Assembly (NCBI GenBank): GCA_043820045.1 | Contig: JBDREF010000464.1 | Span: 1 to 16,171 of the forward strand | DNA from: JBDREF01 sp043820045 | Lineage (GTDB): Bacteria; Planctomycetota; Phycisphaerae; Sedimentisphaerales; Anaerobacaceae | Reading direction: 5' to 3' | Length of the DNA: 16,171 nt | In this document: one piece after another, positions 1 through 7,283 of the stretch | Numbering within the stretch: position 1 is the first letter of the stretch | How the letters are laid out: each line of letters begins with the position of its first letter | Translations under genes and position numbers: made by a program | Notes under the pieces: model-generated | What the model was told of the DNA's origin: nothing | What the model saw: the letters and a program-made list of their open reading frames with translations, nothing else | Databases searched by the model: none

Positions 1-1
1 G

Positions 2-553
2 ATTATCAGCCTGGCGTGGCGGCTCAAACGCGCCGAAGTCATGCAGCGCCAGGTTATCGACGAGTTAATCGACTGTAATTCCAAAAGTCTGACTTCGGCA
101 TGGGGCCACTCGGAAAGCGATCCGCTCCAATCGCCCGACTACCTGCCTCTCGGCCGTATCGCTACGAGGGATTGGGCCAATTCGAGAGTGATTGAACGGC
201 TGCTGATGTACGAACGCAGGATCGAGAACAGCCTGTTCAGGACGATGGCCGAGCTTAAGAGACTCCAGCGACTGCGAGAGAAGGAGCAGGCCAACACCGC
301 CGAGGAGCAATCGGCAGCGAATGCCTGCCCGCCGCCGGATGAAAGGCCCGATTGTGAAAAACAAAGCCAATTTCCAGGCGACCGACTAAGCGTAAAGTCC
401 TTTTCGACAAGGGATTATGGAAATCCACCCAGTCCCGAACACAGAGGAAACAAACCCAATTCAGAGCCGGTCGGAGCCAATTTCGGAGTACCGCAGCATT
501 GCCGAGACAGCCGCGAGAAGAAGAAGGCTGAAACCCGCCCCGTGTTCTCTTAG
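2..553 (+). CDS. Hypothetical protein, 5'-truncated, with repeat-derived C-terminus
   Basis: I do not recognise a function. The frame is open from the left window edge, so the gene starts outside; the first internal ATG is at 41, but the codons before it (reading IISLAWRLKRAEV) look like the same protein. The first ~95 visible residues after that ATG are helical and charged, with a segment around LLMYERRIENSLFRTMAEL and a likely coiled coil. I believe similar short proteins occur in other planctomycetes, but this is from memory. The last ~65 residues are low-complexity, proline- and asparagine-rich, and coincide with a degenerate DNA repeat (about 351-490), so they may be a read-through tail rather than a folded domain. 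Its stop codon overlaps that of the convergent debranching-enzyme gene. No signal peptide or membrane segment is visible. That it is a real gene is likely for the N-terminal part and uncertain for the tail. Confidence 0.5.
   Translation: MISLAWRLKRAEVMQRQVIDELIDCNSKSLTSAWGHSESDPLQSPDYLPLGRIATRDWANSRVIERLLMYERRIENSLFRTMAELKRLQRLREKEQANTAEEQSAANACPPPDERPDCEKQSQFPGDRLSVKSFSTRDYGNPPSPEHRGNKPNSEPVGANFGVPQHCRDSREKKKAETRPVFS
351..490 (+). repeat. Degenerate interspersed repeat with AAACMAAxCCAATTT-like core
   Basis: Three related cores occur within ~125 bases: AACAAAGCCAATTT at 360-373, AACAAACCCAATTC at 449-462, and GAGCCAATTT at 474-483. Translated in the host frame they give KQSQF, NKPNS and GANFG, which resemble the recurring KQSQF/NKANF phrases I recall from many predicted proteins in Phycisphaerae drafts. 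I infer a dispersed, partly decayed repeat that now forms the 3' end of the upstream gene. Its boundaries are approximate. Confidence 0.45.
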
Positions 554-2667
554 CTGCTGACCAACTGGTACGACCTTATAAGCTCGGCTACGCTCCAGGC
601 CTGGGCGAAGCAGCCTCTTGGCTTGTGGGGAGCATCGCCGTCAAATACCTCCGAGACGCTTGCGAGGCAGCCGTTTTCGGTGAGATGTCGCAGCAACGGC
701 TGGATGAATTCGGCGGCCTGTGCCTTGCTCTGGGGGCTGGACTCGTTGACCTTCAGATAGGCCTCTACGAACGGGCCCATCAGAAACGCCCAGACCGTGC
801 CCTGGTGATAAGCCTCATCGCGATCTCTCGGCGGCCCCGAGTATTCGCTCTTATAGTTTGGCGAGTGTACATCGAGCGTTCGCAGGCCGTATGGGGTCAA
901 AAGGTACTTCTGCACCTTGGCGACCACGGATTTCTGTTCTTGGGCAGTCAACGGCGAATGCGGCAGAGAGACGGCAAATATCTGATTCGGGCGAAGGCTC
1001 TCATCGACCGAGCCGTCGGGCAGGATGCAATCGTTCAGGTACCCGCTGCTTTGGTTCCAGAACAATTGGCAGAAACTTCCGCCGACCTTTTCCGCCATCG
1101 ACTTGTAGTGGCTTGCGTCTTTGGCATTGCGGCCGTCGTAGAATTCGGCCAGCAGGCGCAGGCCGTTATACCAAAGGGCGTTGACTTCCACCGCCTTGCC
1201 GCACCTGGGCGTAAAAGCGACGCCGTCAAATTTGGCATCCATCCAGGTCAGTTGCGTCTGGTCGTCGCCGGCGGTTATGAGCCCATCGGCGTCGGCGCCA
1301 ATACCGAAACGCGTGCCCTTCTGATAGGACTCGACGATCCAGCGAATTGTCGGCACAAGCTCTTTTGTGAAGGTCTTCGAATCGCCGGTCGCCTCCAGAT
1401 ATTGAAAGGCGGCGTTGATGAACCAGAGAGAGGCATCGACGCTGTTGAAGTACGTAGTATCGCTGTTGTCGTCAAAACGATTCGGAATCATGCCGTCGTC
1501 CGCCGCTGCGGCAAACGTTGTCAGTACCGACTTGGCCTCGTCAAACCTTCCGGTCACAAGCAGCAGGCCCGGCAAGGATATCAGGGCATCTCTGCCCCAG
1601 TCTGCAAACCACGGATAGCCGGCCAGTATAGTCGTTCTGAACTTATTTCCGCTTTGGCGTCTCGTAATGAAAGCATCGGCGCTCAGGCAGAGTGTCTCGA
1701 AGAAATCCGGGTCTGCCGCGTCCAAAGTCGAGTTTTCAAGCTGGAAACCGGAAATCGGGAACCGGAGATTACGCTTCACATTTCTCGCCTTGTGTATCAG
1801 GCTTTCCTGGTGCTTGTGCAGTTCCTCGCAGGCCGTGTCAATATAGCTCGGAGTATAGCGTGCAGGATCCAGTGTTCCCTGCGCCCGGCGTCCGCCGTCC
1901 GCTAACTCCGCCCACAAGACAACTCGCATGGGCGAATCCACCCGGCACTTGAAAAAGCCGGGCGCCCACAAATCTTCAGTGAAATTCTGGCCCCTCTCCC
2001 CGTCAACCCGATAGACGAAATTGAGCCACCATTGCTCGTCCTTCTCGAACTTCGCACCCGGACATGTCAAAAGCAGCTCGCAACTGTTGGGCATATCATG
2101 GCGAACAACAAGTGCGGCCGCGTCCGAGTCAAGCCGGCGCGAGCACAACTGGGCATACGATTTCTGCAGAGTGTGGAAGTCCCTCAGGCCCACAAATGGC
2201 CGCGAAACGAACTCCACCGGCTCGCGTACGCTCGTGAAATCGTACACGACCGCCGCGACGTCCCTGTCGCGCAGAAGATATACGGACTTGGTCAGCTCCA
2301 CTTTGGCCAACGCATAGTCAAAATGCACCCCCACGCTCTGGCGGAACCTTTTCAGATAGCCAAAACCAGCCGGAGCAAACTTGTCGCTGAATTCAAAAGT
2401 CGAGATATGGCATATCTCGGAGCCGCATATTACCATCTCCAGGCAGTTGGCCAGCGCCATTACCCTATTGGCCGGCGGCCTCAACGAGCCGATGAGCAGC
2501 CCGTGGTAGGCCCTGGAATTGCAGCCTGCAATCGTCGAAGATGCGTAGCTGCCGCGCCCGTTGGTCAATAGCCATTCCTTCGCCAACAAGTCCTCTACAG
2601 GCTGGTCGTCGGTTGGCACAAATATGCTCGTTGCATCTTCAAGTTTCTGCAATATCGACACAGTCAT
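550..2667 (-). CDS. Glycogen debranching enzyme (amylo-alpha-1,6-glucosidase, GH133 type)
   Basis: Predicted to hydrolyse alpha-1,6 branch points of glycogen-like glucan in the cytoplasm; no signal peptide is seen. The protein is 705 residues, the usual size for bacterial and archaeal single-chain enzymes. An N-terminal GDE_N beta-domain (about residues 20-250) begins with the family signature EWLLTNGRGSYAS near residue 31 and the RAYHGLL motif shortly after. The C-terminal (alpha/alpha)6 domain (about 310-705) carries GYPWFADWGRDALISLPG near 350, VDASLWFINA, TWMDAKFDG, RPNQIFAVSLPHSP, and DEAYHQGTVWAFLMGPF near 617. The carboxylates in the WGRD and later segments fit catalytic positions of the family. 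I chose ATG 2667; a TTG at 2694 would add nine residues and neither has a well-spaced ribosome site. It follows a GH57 enzyme and a GT4 synthase on the same strand, which supports a glycogen role. Confidence 0.93.
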   Translation of the reverse strand: MTVSILQKLEDATSIFVPTDDQPVEDLLAKEWLLTNGRGSYASSTIAGCNSRAYHGLLIGSLRPPANRVMALANCLEMVICGSEICHISTFEFSDKFAPAGFGYLKRFRQSVGVHFDYALAKVELTKSVYLLRDRDVAAVVYDFTSVREPVEFVSRPFVGLRDFHTLQKSYAQLCSRRLDSDAAALVVRHDMPNSCELLLTCPGAKFEKDEQWWLNFVYRVDGERGQNFTEDLWAPGFFKCRVDSPMRVVLWAELADGGRRAQGTLDPARYTPSYIDTACEELHKHQESLIHKARNVKRNLRFPISGFQLENSTLDAADPDFFETLCLSADAFITRRQSGNKFRTTILAGYPWFADWGRDALISLPGLLLVTGRFDEAKSVLTTFAAAADDGMIPNRFDDNSDTTYFNSVDASLWFINAAFQYLEATGDSKTFTKELVPTIRWIVESYQKGTRFGIGADADGLITAGDDQTQLTWMDAKFDGVAFTPRCGKAVEVNALWYNGLRLLAEFYDGRNAKDASHYKSMAEKVGGSFCQLFWNQSSGYLNDCILPDGSVDESLRPNQIFAVSLPHSPLTAQEQKSVVAKVQKYLLTPYGLRTLDVHSPNYKSEYSGPPRDRDEAYHQGTVWAFLMGPFVEAYLKVNESSPQSKAQAAEFIQPLLRHLTENGCLASVSEVFDGDAPHKPRGCFAQAWSVAELIRSYQLVSS

Positions 2668-2797
2668 ACTCCGATAGATATTATTACGGCACAATCCTAG
2701 CCCCGTCAGAAGCTCTTCTCACAACATACTGTTCCACCACAGAATTTGTGATGAGGGTAAAACTAGTATCGCTTCAAGTAGCCGAGAACCAGGACGT

Positions 2798-4084
2798 CTA
2801 ATCTACTGGTTGTAAATCGGATGGGTTTTTGTCTTGCGACCCCGCGGCGGAAACGCTCTGAGCTGTGTTTAGTTCTAATGCGGAAGAGAATGAGTCCCCA
2901 ATCGCCTCCCCGGAACAACGCCTGTTCAGATTACACAACACATTCATAAAGTTTATATAAGAGTCATAAGGTGAATCGTACGGATTAAAATACTTGTGTA
3001 CGTCGCCATCGGCAAAGTACTTCGTGCACATGTAATAGAAATGGTCCGATGCCTGCAGTTTTCGCCAGTCCGTGATGATCTTCTCGTCATTGGTATTCTT
3101 GATCTTCTTCTCGATCCGATACAGCTCGTGGATGGCGTTTGACTGCATCGCGTTTCCGAGCCAGGCCGAAAGGTCTCGTTCGGTGTCGGCCCAGCTTATG
3201 ATATGCGGCACATCGACCGTACCGGCGCTGTCATAGCTCTGTATCACCTCGCTCGGCGTTTTGAAGTTGTTGTCCGGGTGTTTGAGAATCTCACCGGGCA
3301 GATGCCGCATGAAATCGAAAATCCCGGTATCCTCCCACTGGTGCTCGCCGAACGTCTCATAGTCCATGAAAAGGTTGACCACGTTGCCGTTGCCGTTGAC
3401 GTTGTGTATCCATTGAGCGAACTTATCCGCCGTCAGAGGCCACTGGGGCCAATCACGGTTGGAGAACCGGAAGGCGATATCGTCGCTGAGGGAGTAGTTT
3501 TTCAACAGTAGCTTGAGTCTGTTGCAGCCGCTCGGCTGATAGACAAAATTGGGACTCCTGTGGCCCAATATGTGGTCCGCACCTTCGGTTATTATTGCGT
3601 CAAAGCGGCCCATTGATTCGATAAGGAGGGCCAAATCGTTGTTATATATCAGCTCCGTGTTTCTGAACACCTTCGGCGTCTGGCCGAAGAGATAGTTGAT
3701 AGCTTCGACGTGCTTGTTCACCTGCTCTACGAACTCGGTGCGTGAGTACAGGAAGCTCAGACTGTGATAATACGTTTCAGCCAGAAACTCCACGCACCCG
3801 GTTTCCGCCAAAGCGTCGAAAGTACTCATCACTTCCGGCGAGTATCGCTGGAGCTGCTCCAGCAGCGTACCCGTTATGCTGTAGGATATCCTGAACCTGC
3901 CCTCGAAACGGCGTATTATGTCCAGAAGCAGCCTGTTGGCGGGCAGATAGCACTTGTTCGCCACCTTCCTGCAAATCGAACCGTTCTTGTAATCGTCGAA
4001 GTACTGATCGTTCTTGTCAAATACCGTATAGTGCCTCAATCGCACCGGCTGATGTACTTGAAAATAGAAACATACCGAAGACAT
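2798..4084 (-). CDS. Glycoside hydrolase family 57, alpha-amylase-like
   Basis: A 428-residue cytoplasmic enzyme expected to cut or rearrange alpha-1,4 glucan with retention of configuration. All five GH57 motifs are visible: HQP at residues 11-13, GCVEFLAETYYHSL at 96-109, FRNTELIY at 140-147 with the putative nucleophile E144, FMDYETFGEHQ at 239-249 with the putative acid/base D241, and LQASDHFYY around 343-351. The late segment FNPYDSPYDSYINFMNVL is typical of GH57 alpha-amylases. The start at ATG 4084 is favoured over TTG 4105 because GGGAG lies about 10 bases upstream of it and because the conserved strand leading to HQP begins there. Placed between a GT4 synthase and a debranching enzyme, it most likely works on intracellular glycogen. 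4-alpha-glucanotransferase activity is the main alternative, since GH57 members cannot be told apart reliably by motif alone. Confidence 0.9.
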   Translation of the reverse strand: MSSVCFYFQVHQPVRLRHYTVFDKNDQYFDDYKNGSICRKVANKCYLPANRLLLDIIRRFEGRFRISYSITGTLLEQLQRYSPEVMSTFDALAETGCVEFLAETYYHSLSFLYSRTEFVEQVNKHVEAINYLFGQTPKVFRNTELIYNNDLALLIESMGRFDAIITEGADHILGHRSPNFVYQPSGCNRLKLLLKNYSLSDDIAFRFSNRDWPQWPLTADKFAQWIHNVNGNGNVVNLFMDYETFGEHQWEDTGIFDFMRHLPGEILKHPDNNFKTPSEVIQSYDSAGTVDVPHIISWADTERDLSAWLGNAMQSNAIHELYRIEKKIKNTNDEKIITDWRKLQASDHFYYMCTKYFADGDVHKYFNPYDSPYDSYINFMNVLCNLNRRCSGEAIGDSFSSALELNTAQSVSAAGSQDKNPSDLQPVD

Positions 4085-4162
4085 AATATCGCATCTCCCG
4101 CCCAATGTCCGCCCGGTCTGCTGCGGTGGGATATCATATTGAGTCTGTTACTTACCAGCTAA

Positions 4163-5452
4163 TCACACCGGAACCAATAACTCTCCGTAGATTTTGGCAC
4201 ATTTGGCGGCCGCATCCTTCCATCGCAGCCTTCTGACCTCAAAGTTGCCGTGGCTTCTGAGAGTCATCTGCAACGGCGGATACTTCAGCACCGCAATAAT
4301 TTTGTTGGCTATTTCCGTGACATCCCAGAAATCGACCTTCAACGCATGCAGCAGGACCTCCGAGACGCCGCTCTGCTTGCTTATTATGACAGGAACATCG
4401 TTGTCCAGCGCCTCCAGCGGTGCTATCCCGAACGGCTCGGAGACCGAGGGCATCACGTATAAATCAGCCATTTTATATATCTTTTGCACGTCTTCACCGC
4501 GCAGAAAGCCGGTGAACAACACCTTGTGCCCAATGCCGAGTTCCGCCGCCATCTCGATCGAGCGGTGCATCAAGTCGCCTGAGCCGGCCATTACGAACTT
4601 GACGTTATCCATAATCTCAAGGACTCTCTTGGCTGCCTGCAGAAAGTACTCCGGCCCTTTTTGCATTGTAATCCGGCCCAGGAACAAGACTATTTTCTCG
4701 TCTCGCTCTATGCCCGTCTCGCCCAGCGACCAGCCCCCGTTGCGTTCCACGCCGTTGTACACGACTTCGACCTTATCGCCGCTGATGCCGTATCGGCTTA
4801 TTACGATGTTGCGGGTGAAATGGCTTACGGCAATCACTTTGTCCGCACGCTCCATACCCTCGCGCTCAACGTCATAGATCATCTGGTTGACATGCTCGCC
4901 GCTTCGGTCGAATTCCGTCGAATGCACATGCACAATCAACGGTCTTCCGCTGACCGCCGCAACTGCAATACCCGCCGGGTAAGTCATCCAGTCGTGGGCG
5001 TGGACAATATCAAAATCCCTGCCCCTGGCCAACTCGGCGGCAATCGCGGCATAGCGATGGACTTCCGTGTACATGTCGCAACTATAGTCGGTCGAGTTTA
5101 TGAACTGGCTGGCCGAACTTATCTTGCCTTCGCGCAACTGCTGTCTTCGCCTCAGAGTCTCTTCTATCCGCTGCTCGTAGGTGCTTGGCGTGTTATACGG
5201 CTGAAGAGGTGAGTTGATAGCATGAACGCTGACGTTTTTCAGATCGCTGAATCCAAAAGTCCCGCTACTGGTCCGCGAACTTGGAGTCAGCAATTTGACG
5301 TGAGTAGCATATTCGCCCTCGACCATCTTTGGCAGCACGAACGTAACCTCCATGCCAAGCTGGTCCATCGCTCGGGTAAGGCCGTAGCACGCCGTACCCA
5401 GCCCACCGCTGATGAACGGCGGAAACTCCCAGCCTAACATAAAAATTCTCAT
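4163..5452 (-). CDS. GT4 glycosyltransferase, glycogen-synthase-like
   Basis: A 429-residue GT-B retaining glycosyltransferase. Visible features are the N-terminal glycine loop WEFPPFISGGLGT at residues 8-20, HAHDWMTYPAG at 151-161 ending the first Rossmann domain, the sugar-nucleotide loop GRITMQKG at 259-266 (R260, K265), and the E-x7-E motif EPFGIAPLE at 339-347. The start ATG 5452 has AGGTGA a few bases upstream and begins exactly at the MRIFMLGWEFPP strand; the 47 codons open upstream of it look non-coding. The adjacent GH57 amylase and debranching enzyme suggest it elongates alpha-1,4 glucan from a nucleotide-glucose donor. Donor specificity (ADP- or UDP-glucose) cannot be read from the sequence. 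A sucrose- or cell-wall-related GT4 role is less likely. It is first in transcription order, with a 78-base gap to the GH57 gene. Confidence 0.87.
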   Translation of the reverse strand: MRIFMLGWEFPPFISGGLGTACYGLTRAMDQLGMEVTFVLPKMVEGEYATHVKLLTPSSRTSSGTFGFSDLKNVSVHAINSPLQPYNTPSTYEQRIEETLRRRQQLREGKISSASQFINSTDYSCDMYTEVHRYAAIAAELARGRDFDIVHAHDWMTYPAGIAVAAVSGRPLIVHVHSTEFDRSGEHVNQMIYDVEREGMERADKVIAVSHFTRNIVISRYGISGDKVEVVYNGVERNGGWSLGETGIERDEKIVLFLGRITMQKGPEYFLQAAKRVLEIMDNVKFVMAGSGDLMHRSIEMAAELGIGHKVLFTGFLRGEDVQKIYKMADLYVMPSVSEPFGIAPLEALDNDVPVIISKQSGVSEVLLHALKVDFWDVTEIANKIIAVLKYPPLQMTLRSHGNFEVRRLRWKDAAAKCAKIYGELLVPV

Positions 5453-5884
5453 ATGGTCACCTGATGGTCCAGTCCTATAATAACAGGCCCAGCAATTTAC
5501 TATGAAGCATCCTATTTCCTGCAACACCTGGCACCAGAACAACATCGGTTTGATAATGCTTGGTTGTCCAGCCAAGTTGCAAACTACCGGCAAGCCCCTT
5601 CATCAACAAGACACCACCCAATCTTAACCCGAAGTTGGCTAAAAACACGATATATGCGCCAACGCTTATTTATAAATCGGGATTTTAGCGGAATAAGTTG
5701 AAAAAATCTTTCAAAAAACCGTTAATTTTGATGTTGATAGAGCCATTTTATAGGTCGATAGCCAAAGAAAAAGCCGTTCCACAGTCAAGTAAGCGGAACG
5801 GCTCCTGTCAAACATGGTAATTTGTGCCAGGTTGCCCGCCCGGAAAAGCCCCGCGTCCCGACGCCAACCAACCTTGGCCGGGGG
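5453..5884. other. Intergenic stretch between the histone and glycosyltransferase genes
   Basis: I see no gene in these 432 bases. They hold the histone terminator (5764-5803), an AT-rich block at about 5640-5760 that probably contains the promoter of the alpha-glucan cluster, and a small AT palindrome at 5698-5714 (TTGAAA, 5-base loop, TTTCAA). I could not settle on a convincing -35/-10 pair. The ~140 bases next to the glycosyltransferase are open in its frame, but they precede a good ribosome site and show no conserved motif. Confidence 0.6.
5764..5803 (-). terminator. Rho-independent terminator of the histone gene
   Basis: A perfect 9-bp inverted repeat, AGCCGTTCC (5772-5780) and GGAACGGCT (5795-5803), encloses a 14-base loop. 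Read on the minus strand the stem is followed by TTTTTCTTT (5772-5764). It sits about 80 bases beyond the stop of the minus-strand histone gene and upstream of the glycosyltransferase gene, so it should separate the two transcripts. The loop is longer than ideal. Confidence 0.75.
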
Positions 5885-6070
5885 CTACAGATCCTGTGCT
5901 TTGACAGTGCTGCGCCGGTTGCCCTTGGTGCGCACTATAGCGGCATCGAGCATTGCATAGACCTTTTCGCTGATAGCTTCAACCGCCTCGGATGAGGTCA
6001 TCATCTTCTTGCTTTTGATATAAGCCTTAACTTTGCTCGCTACAACCAAAGATTCTCTTTTTTTTGCCAT
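5885..6070 (-). CDS. Bacterial histone (single histone-fold DNA-binding protein)
   Basis: A 61-residue basic protein with the pattern of bacterial single histone folds such as Bdellovibrio Bd0055. After MAKKRE comes LVVASKVKAYIK (about residues 8-19, helix 1). A loop with MTSSEAVEAISEKVYAMLDA opens a long helix 2 (about 25-50), followed by NRRSTVKAQDL. The last segment matches the archaeal-histone loop 2 pattern G-R-K-T-[IV]-K-A-E-D-[IL], including the R53-D60 pair that clamps the fold. Helix 3 would be almost absent, as I recall for bacterial dimeric histones. It should dimerise and bind DNA in the nucleoid. ATG 6070 is chosen because GGAG lies 9 bases upstream; an ATG at 6085 overlaps that site. 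Codons 2-4 contain an A8 run. A promoter-like pair (6155-6184) and a terminator (5764-5803) suggest a monocistronic gene. DUF1931-type proteins are the nearest alternative, but those are longer. Confidence 0.82.
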   Translation of the reverse strand: MAKKRESLVVASKVKAYIKSKKMMTSSEAVEAISEKVYAMLDAAIVRTKGNRRSTVKAQDL

Positions 6071-6154
6071 TCTAAAAATCTCCATATTGAAAAGGTTAAA
6101 ATATAATAGGCCGGCATCAGATCCTCACGTCCGGCACGTCCTCAATCGCCCTTA

Positions 6155-6184
6155 TTTATAGAGGTGCACAACAATATGCAACAA
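6155..6184 (-). promoter_or_regulatory. Putative sigma-70 promoter of the histone gene
   Basis: On the minus strand, TTGTTG (6184-6179) and TATAAA (6160-6155) are separated by 18 bases, about 85 bases upstream of the histone ATG at 6070. A second TATTATA-like sequence lies closer to the start. This was found by eye, and the planctomycete promoter consensus may differ. Confidence 0.4.
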
Positions 6185-6351
6185 AAAAATAGGCCATAAG
6201 GCTAAATTTTTGCAGTTATGGAGTCGATAGTGAAAAAAGCGGATAGCGAGAGCCAACACCTGCTGAGAAGAGATTTTTCGAGAAGTTCGCAATTTTTGAT
6301 TATTTGCGTCGGCTAATTTGACGAGATTAATCGGGCAAGAATTTTGGAGGC

Positions 6352-6376
6352 CTGTCCCACCCGTGTATCGGGACAG
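6352..6376 (+). repeat. Inverted repeat in the leader of the 6441 gene
   Basis: CTGTCCC (6352-6358) and GGGACAG (6370-6376) form a perfect 7-bp stem around an 11-base loop, 64 bases upstream of the ATG at 6441. No T-run follows on either strand, so it is unlikely to be a terminator. It could be a leader hairpin, an operator or a remnant of a dispersed palindrome. Confidence 0.5.
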
Positions 6377-6440
6377 ATGAGGAAGGACTCCTGACGTGTA
6401 GTGAGAACGTTTGGAAAACAGTATGTCTCGGAGGAATAAA

Positions 6441-6758
6441 ATGTCAAAGCGTTCCAAAAAAACTCAGAAAGCGCAGGCCAGGGTGGAAGGGTTTGTTGTC
6501 GTCGCTTTCGCCGAGGATATGGAGCAAGCCAGCGAATACAAGACTCTGCTGGAAGCCAATGATATCCACGCGGTGATAAACGAGAACAACGAACATTCCA
6601 TTGGCTCAAAGGAAATTGCCGTAATGGTCGCCGAAGAATTTCTGGACGAGGCCCACGTGATAATCGAATCGCAGCAGGCCTATGATGACTTCTACGATTT
6701 CGCCATCGAGGAAGACGAGGGCGATTTCGACGACGACTTTTTCGAAGACGAATATTAG
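6441..6758 (+). CDS. Small DUF2007-like protein with acidic tail
   Basis: A 105-residue cytoplasmic protein. Start ATG 6441 has an excellent ribosome site, GGAGGA, with six bases of spacing; an upstream in-frame ATG at 6411 has none. After a lysine-rich N-terminus (residues 1-14), residues 17-76 follow the DUF2007 pattern: a strand VVVAFAED, a helix with YKTLLEANDI, a strand HAVINEN, a glycine turn, then IAVMVAEEF and an EAHVII helix. DUF2007 domains are proposed small signalling or regulatory modules of unknown ligand. The last ~25 residues are almost entirely D, E, F and Y, giving a highly acidic tail opposed to the basic N-terminus. It lies 15 bases before the next gene, so the two are probably co-transcribed. 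The family assignment is by pattern only; the gene itself is well supported. Confidence 0.7.
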   Translation: MSKRSKKTQKAQARVEGFVVVAFAEDMEQASEYKTLLEANDIHAVINENNEHSIGSKEIAVMVAEEFLDEAHVIIESQQAYDDFYDFAIEEDEGDFDDDFFEDEY

Positions 6759-6773
6759 AATGGATTACTAAAG

Positions 6774-7106
6774 ATGGAAAACAAGCATTTTCAAGAGCGT
6801 CGCGACAGCGATGAGCGCAGGGGAAGTGTTGTCGACAGGCGTCTGGGGCTCGACCGCAGGCGCGGACCAGGCAGGCGATTGACGGACGACCGCAAATCCG
6901 CTGAAGAAGGGCAAATGTCCGATGAGCAGTTTGAATTTCTTATGGCCATCGACGAATACAAGCGAAAGAATACACGGCCCTTTCCAACCTGGACAGAAAT
7001 CCTGGAGGTCATAAAGGCGTTGGGTTACCGCAAGGTAGCCGAGCCCCAGTCGCTCGGAAAGTCCAAAAAAAGTCCGGGACGCGACAAAGTTCCTGCGGAA
7101 ACCTGA
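6774..7106 (+). CDS. Small arginine-pair-rich protein, function unknown
   Basis: A 110-residue protein in two parts. Residues 8-40 repeat arginine pairs at short intervals (ERRDSDERRGS, VDRRLGLDRRRGPGRR), giving a strongly basic, probably disordered arm. Residues 48-88 form a compact segment, MSDEQFEFLMAIDEYKRK, then FPTWTEILEVIKALGYRKV, which looks like a small winged-helix-like or helical domain. I believe similar segments recur in planctomycete proteins, but no function is known to me. It starts 15 bases after the upstream DUF2007-like gene with no clear ribosome site, consistent with translational coupling. The basic arm could bind nucleic acid or the acidic tail of its neighbour, which is inference only. 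The C-terminal ~20 residues are lysine-rich and low-complexity. No terminator is obvious in the 177 bases before the convergent dehydrogenase gene. Confidence 0.68.
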   Translation: MENKHFQERRDSDERRGSVVDRRLGLDRRRGPGRRLTDDRKSAEEGQMSDEQFEFLMAIDEYKRKNTRPFPTWTEILEVIKALGYRKVAEPQSLGKSKKSPGRDKVPAET

Positions 7107-7283
7107 TTCAGATCGGCAGCGGATTCTATCGACAACTCAGGTCCGCCATGTTCGATGCTGAAACCAAGGTTTCTGCCCGCACGGAATTGCTCGGCGCAAC
7201 CCGGCGGCAGATGAGCCTCTCCAGCAGAACCGGGCACGAACACTCCAAGAGCATTTGCGCGGTCAATTTGCTCGCCAGCCCTC

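Larger units (their letters stand above)
6071..6440. other. Divergent intergenic region
   Basis: This stretch of 370 bases lies between the divergent histone gene and the small plus-strand genes. It holds a promoter-like pair for the histone on the minus strand, an AT-rich stretch, a 7-bp-stem hairpin (6352-6376) and the ribosome site GGAGGA just before 6441. Open frames on the minus strand across it have no recognisable protein and no ribosome site. I see no tRNA or known riboswitch. Confidence 0.55.

Noticed and set aside
625..1905. Plus-strand open frame of 426 codons inside the debranching-enzyme gene
   Set aside because: It is antisense to a gene with clear GH133 motifs, shows no recognisable domain and has no ribosome site; GC-rich codon use explains the open frame.
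5453..5593. N-terminal extension of the glycosyltransferase by 47 codons
   Set aside because: The ATG at 5452 has a good AGGTGA site and starts exactly at the conserved first strand; the extension has no family similarity.
6152..6457. Minus-strand open frame across the divergent intergenic region
   Set aside because: It overlaps the start of a well-supported plus-strand gene, lacks a ribosome site, and covers the histone promoter-like elements.
7107..7283. Possible small gene in the gap between the arginine-rich gene and the dehydrogenase
   Set aside because: Both strands have open frames here (for example from 7148 plus), but none has a ribosome site or recognisable sequence. The dehydrogenase end, VYDQAVEP, is a natural LamG terminus, so I do not infer a frameshift.
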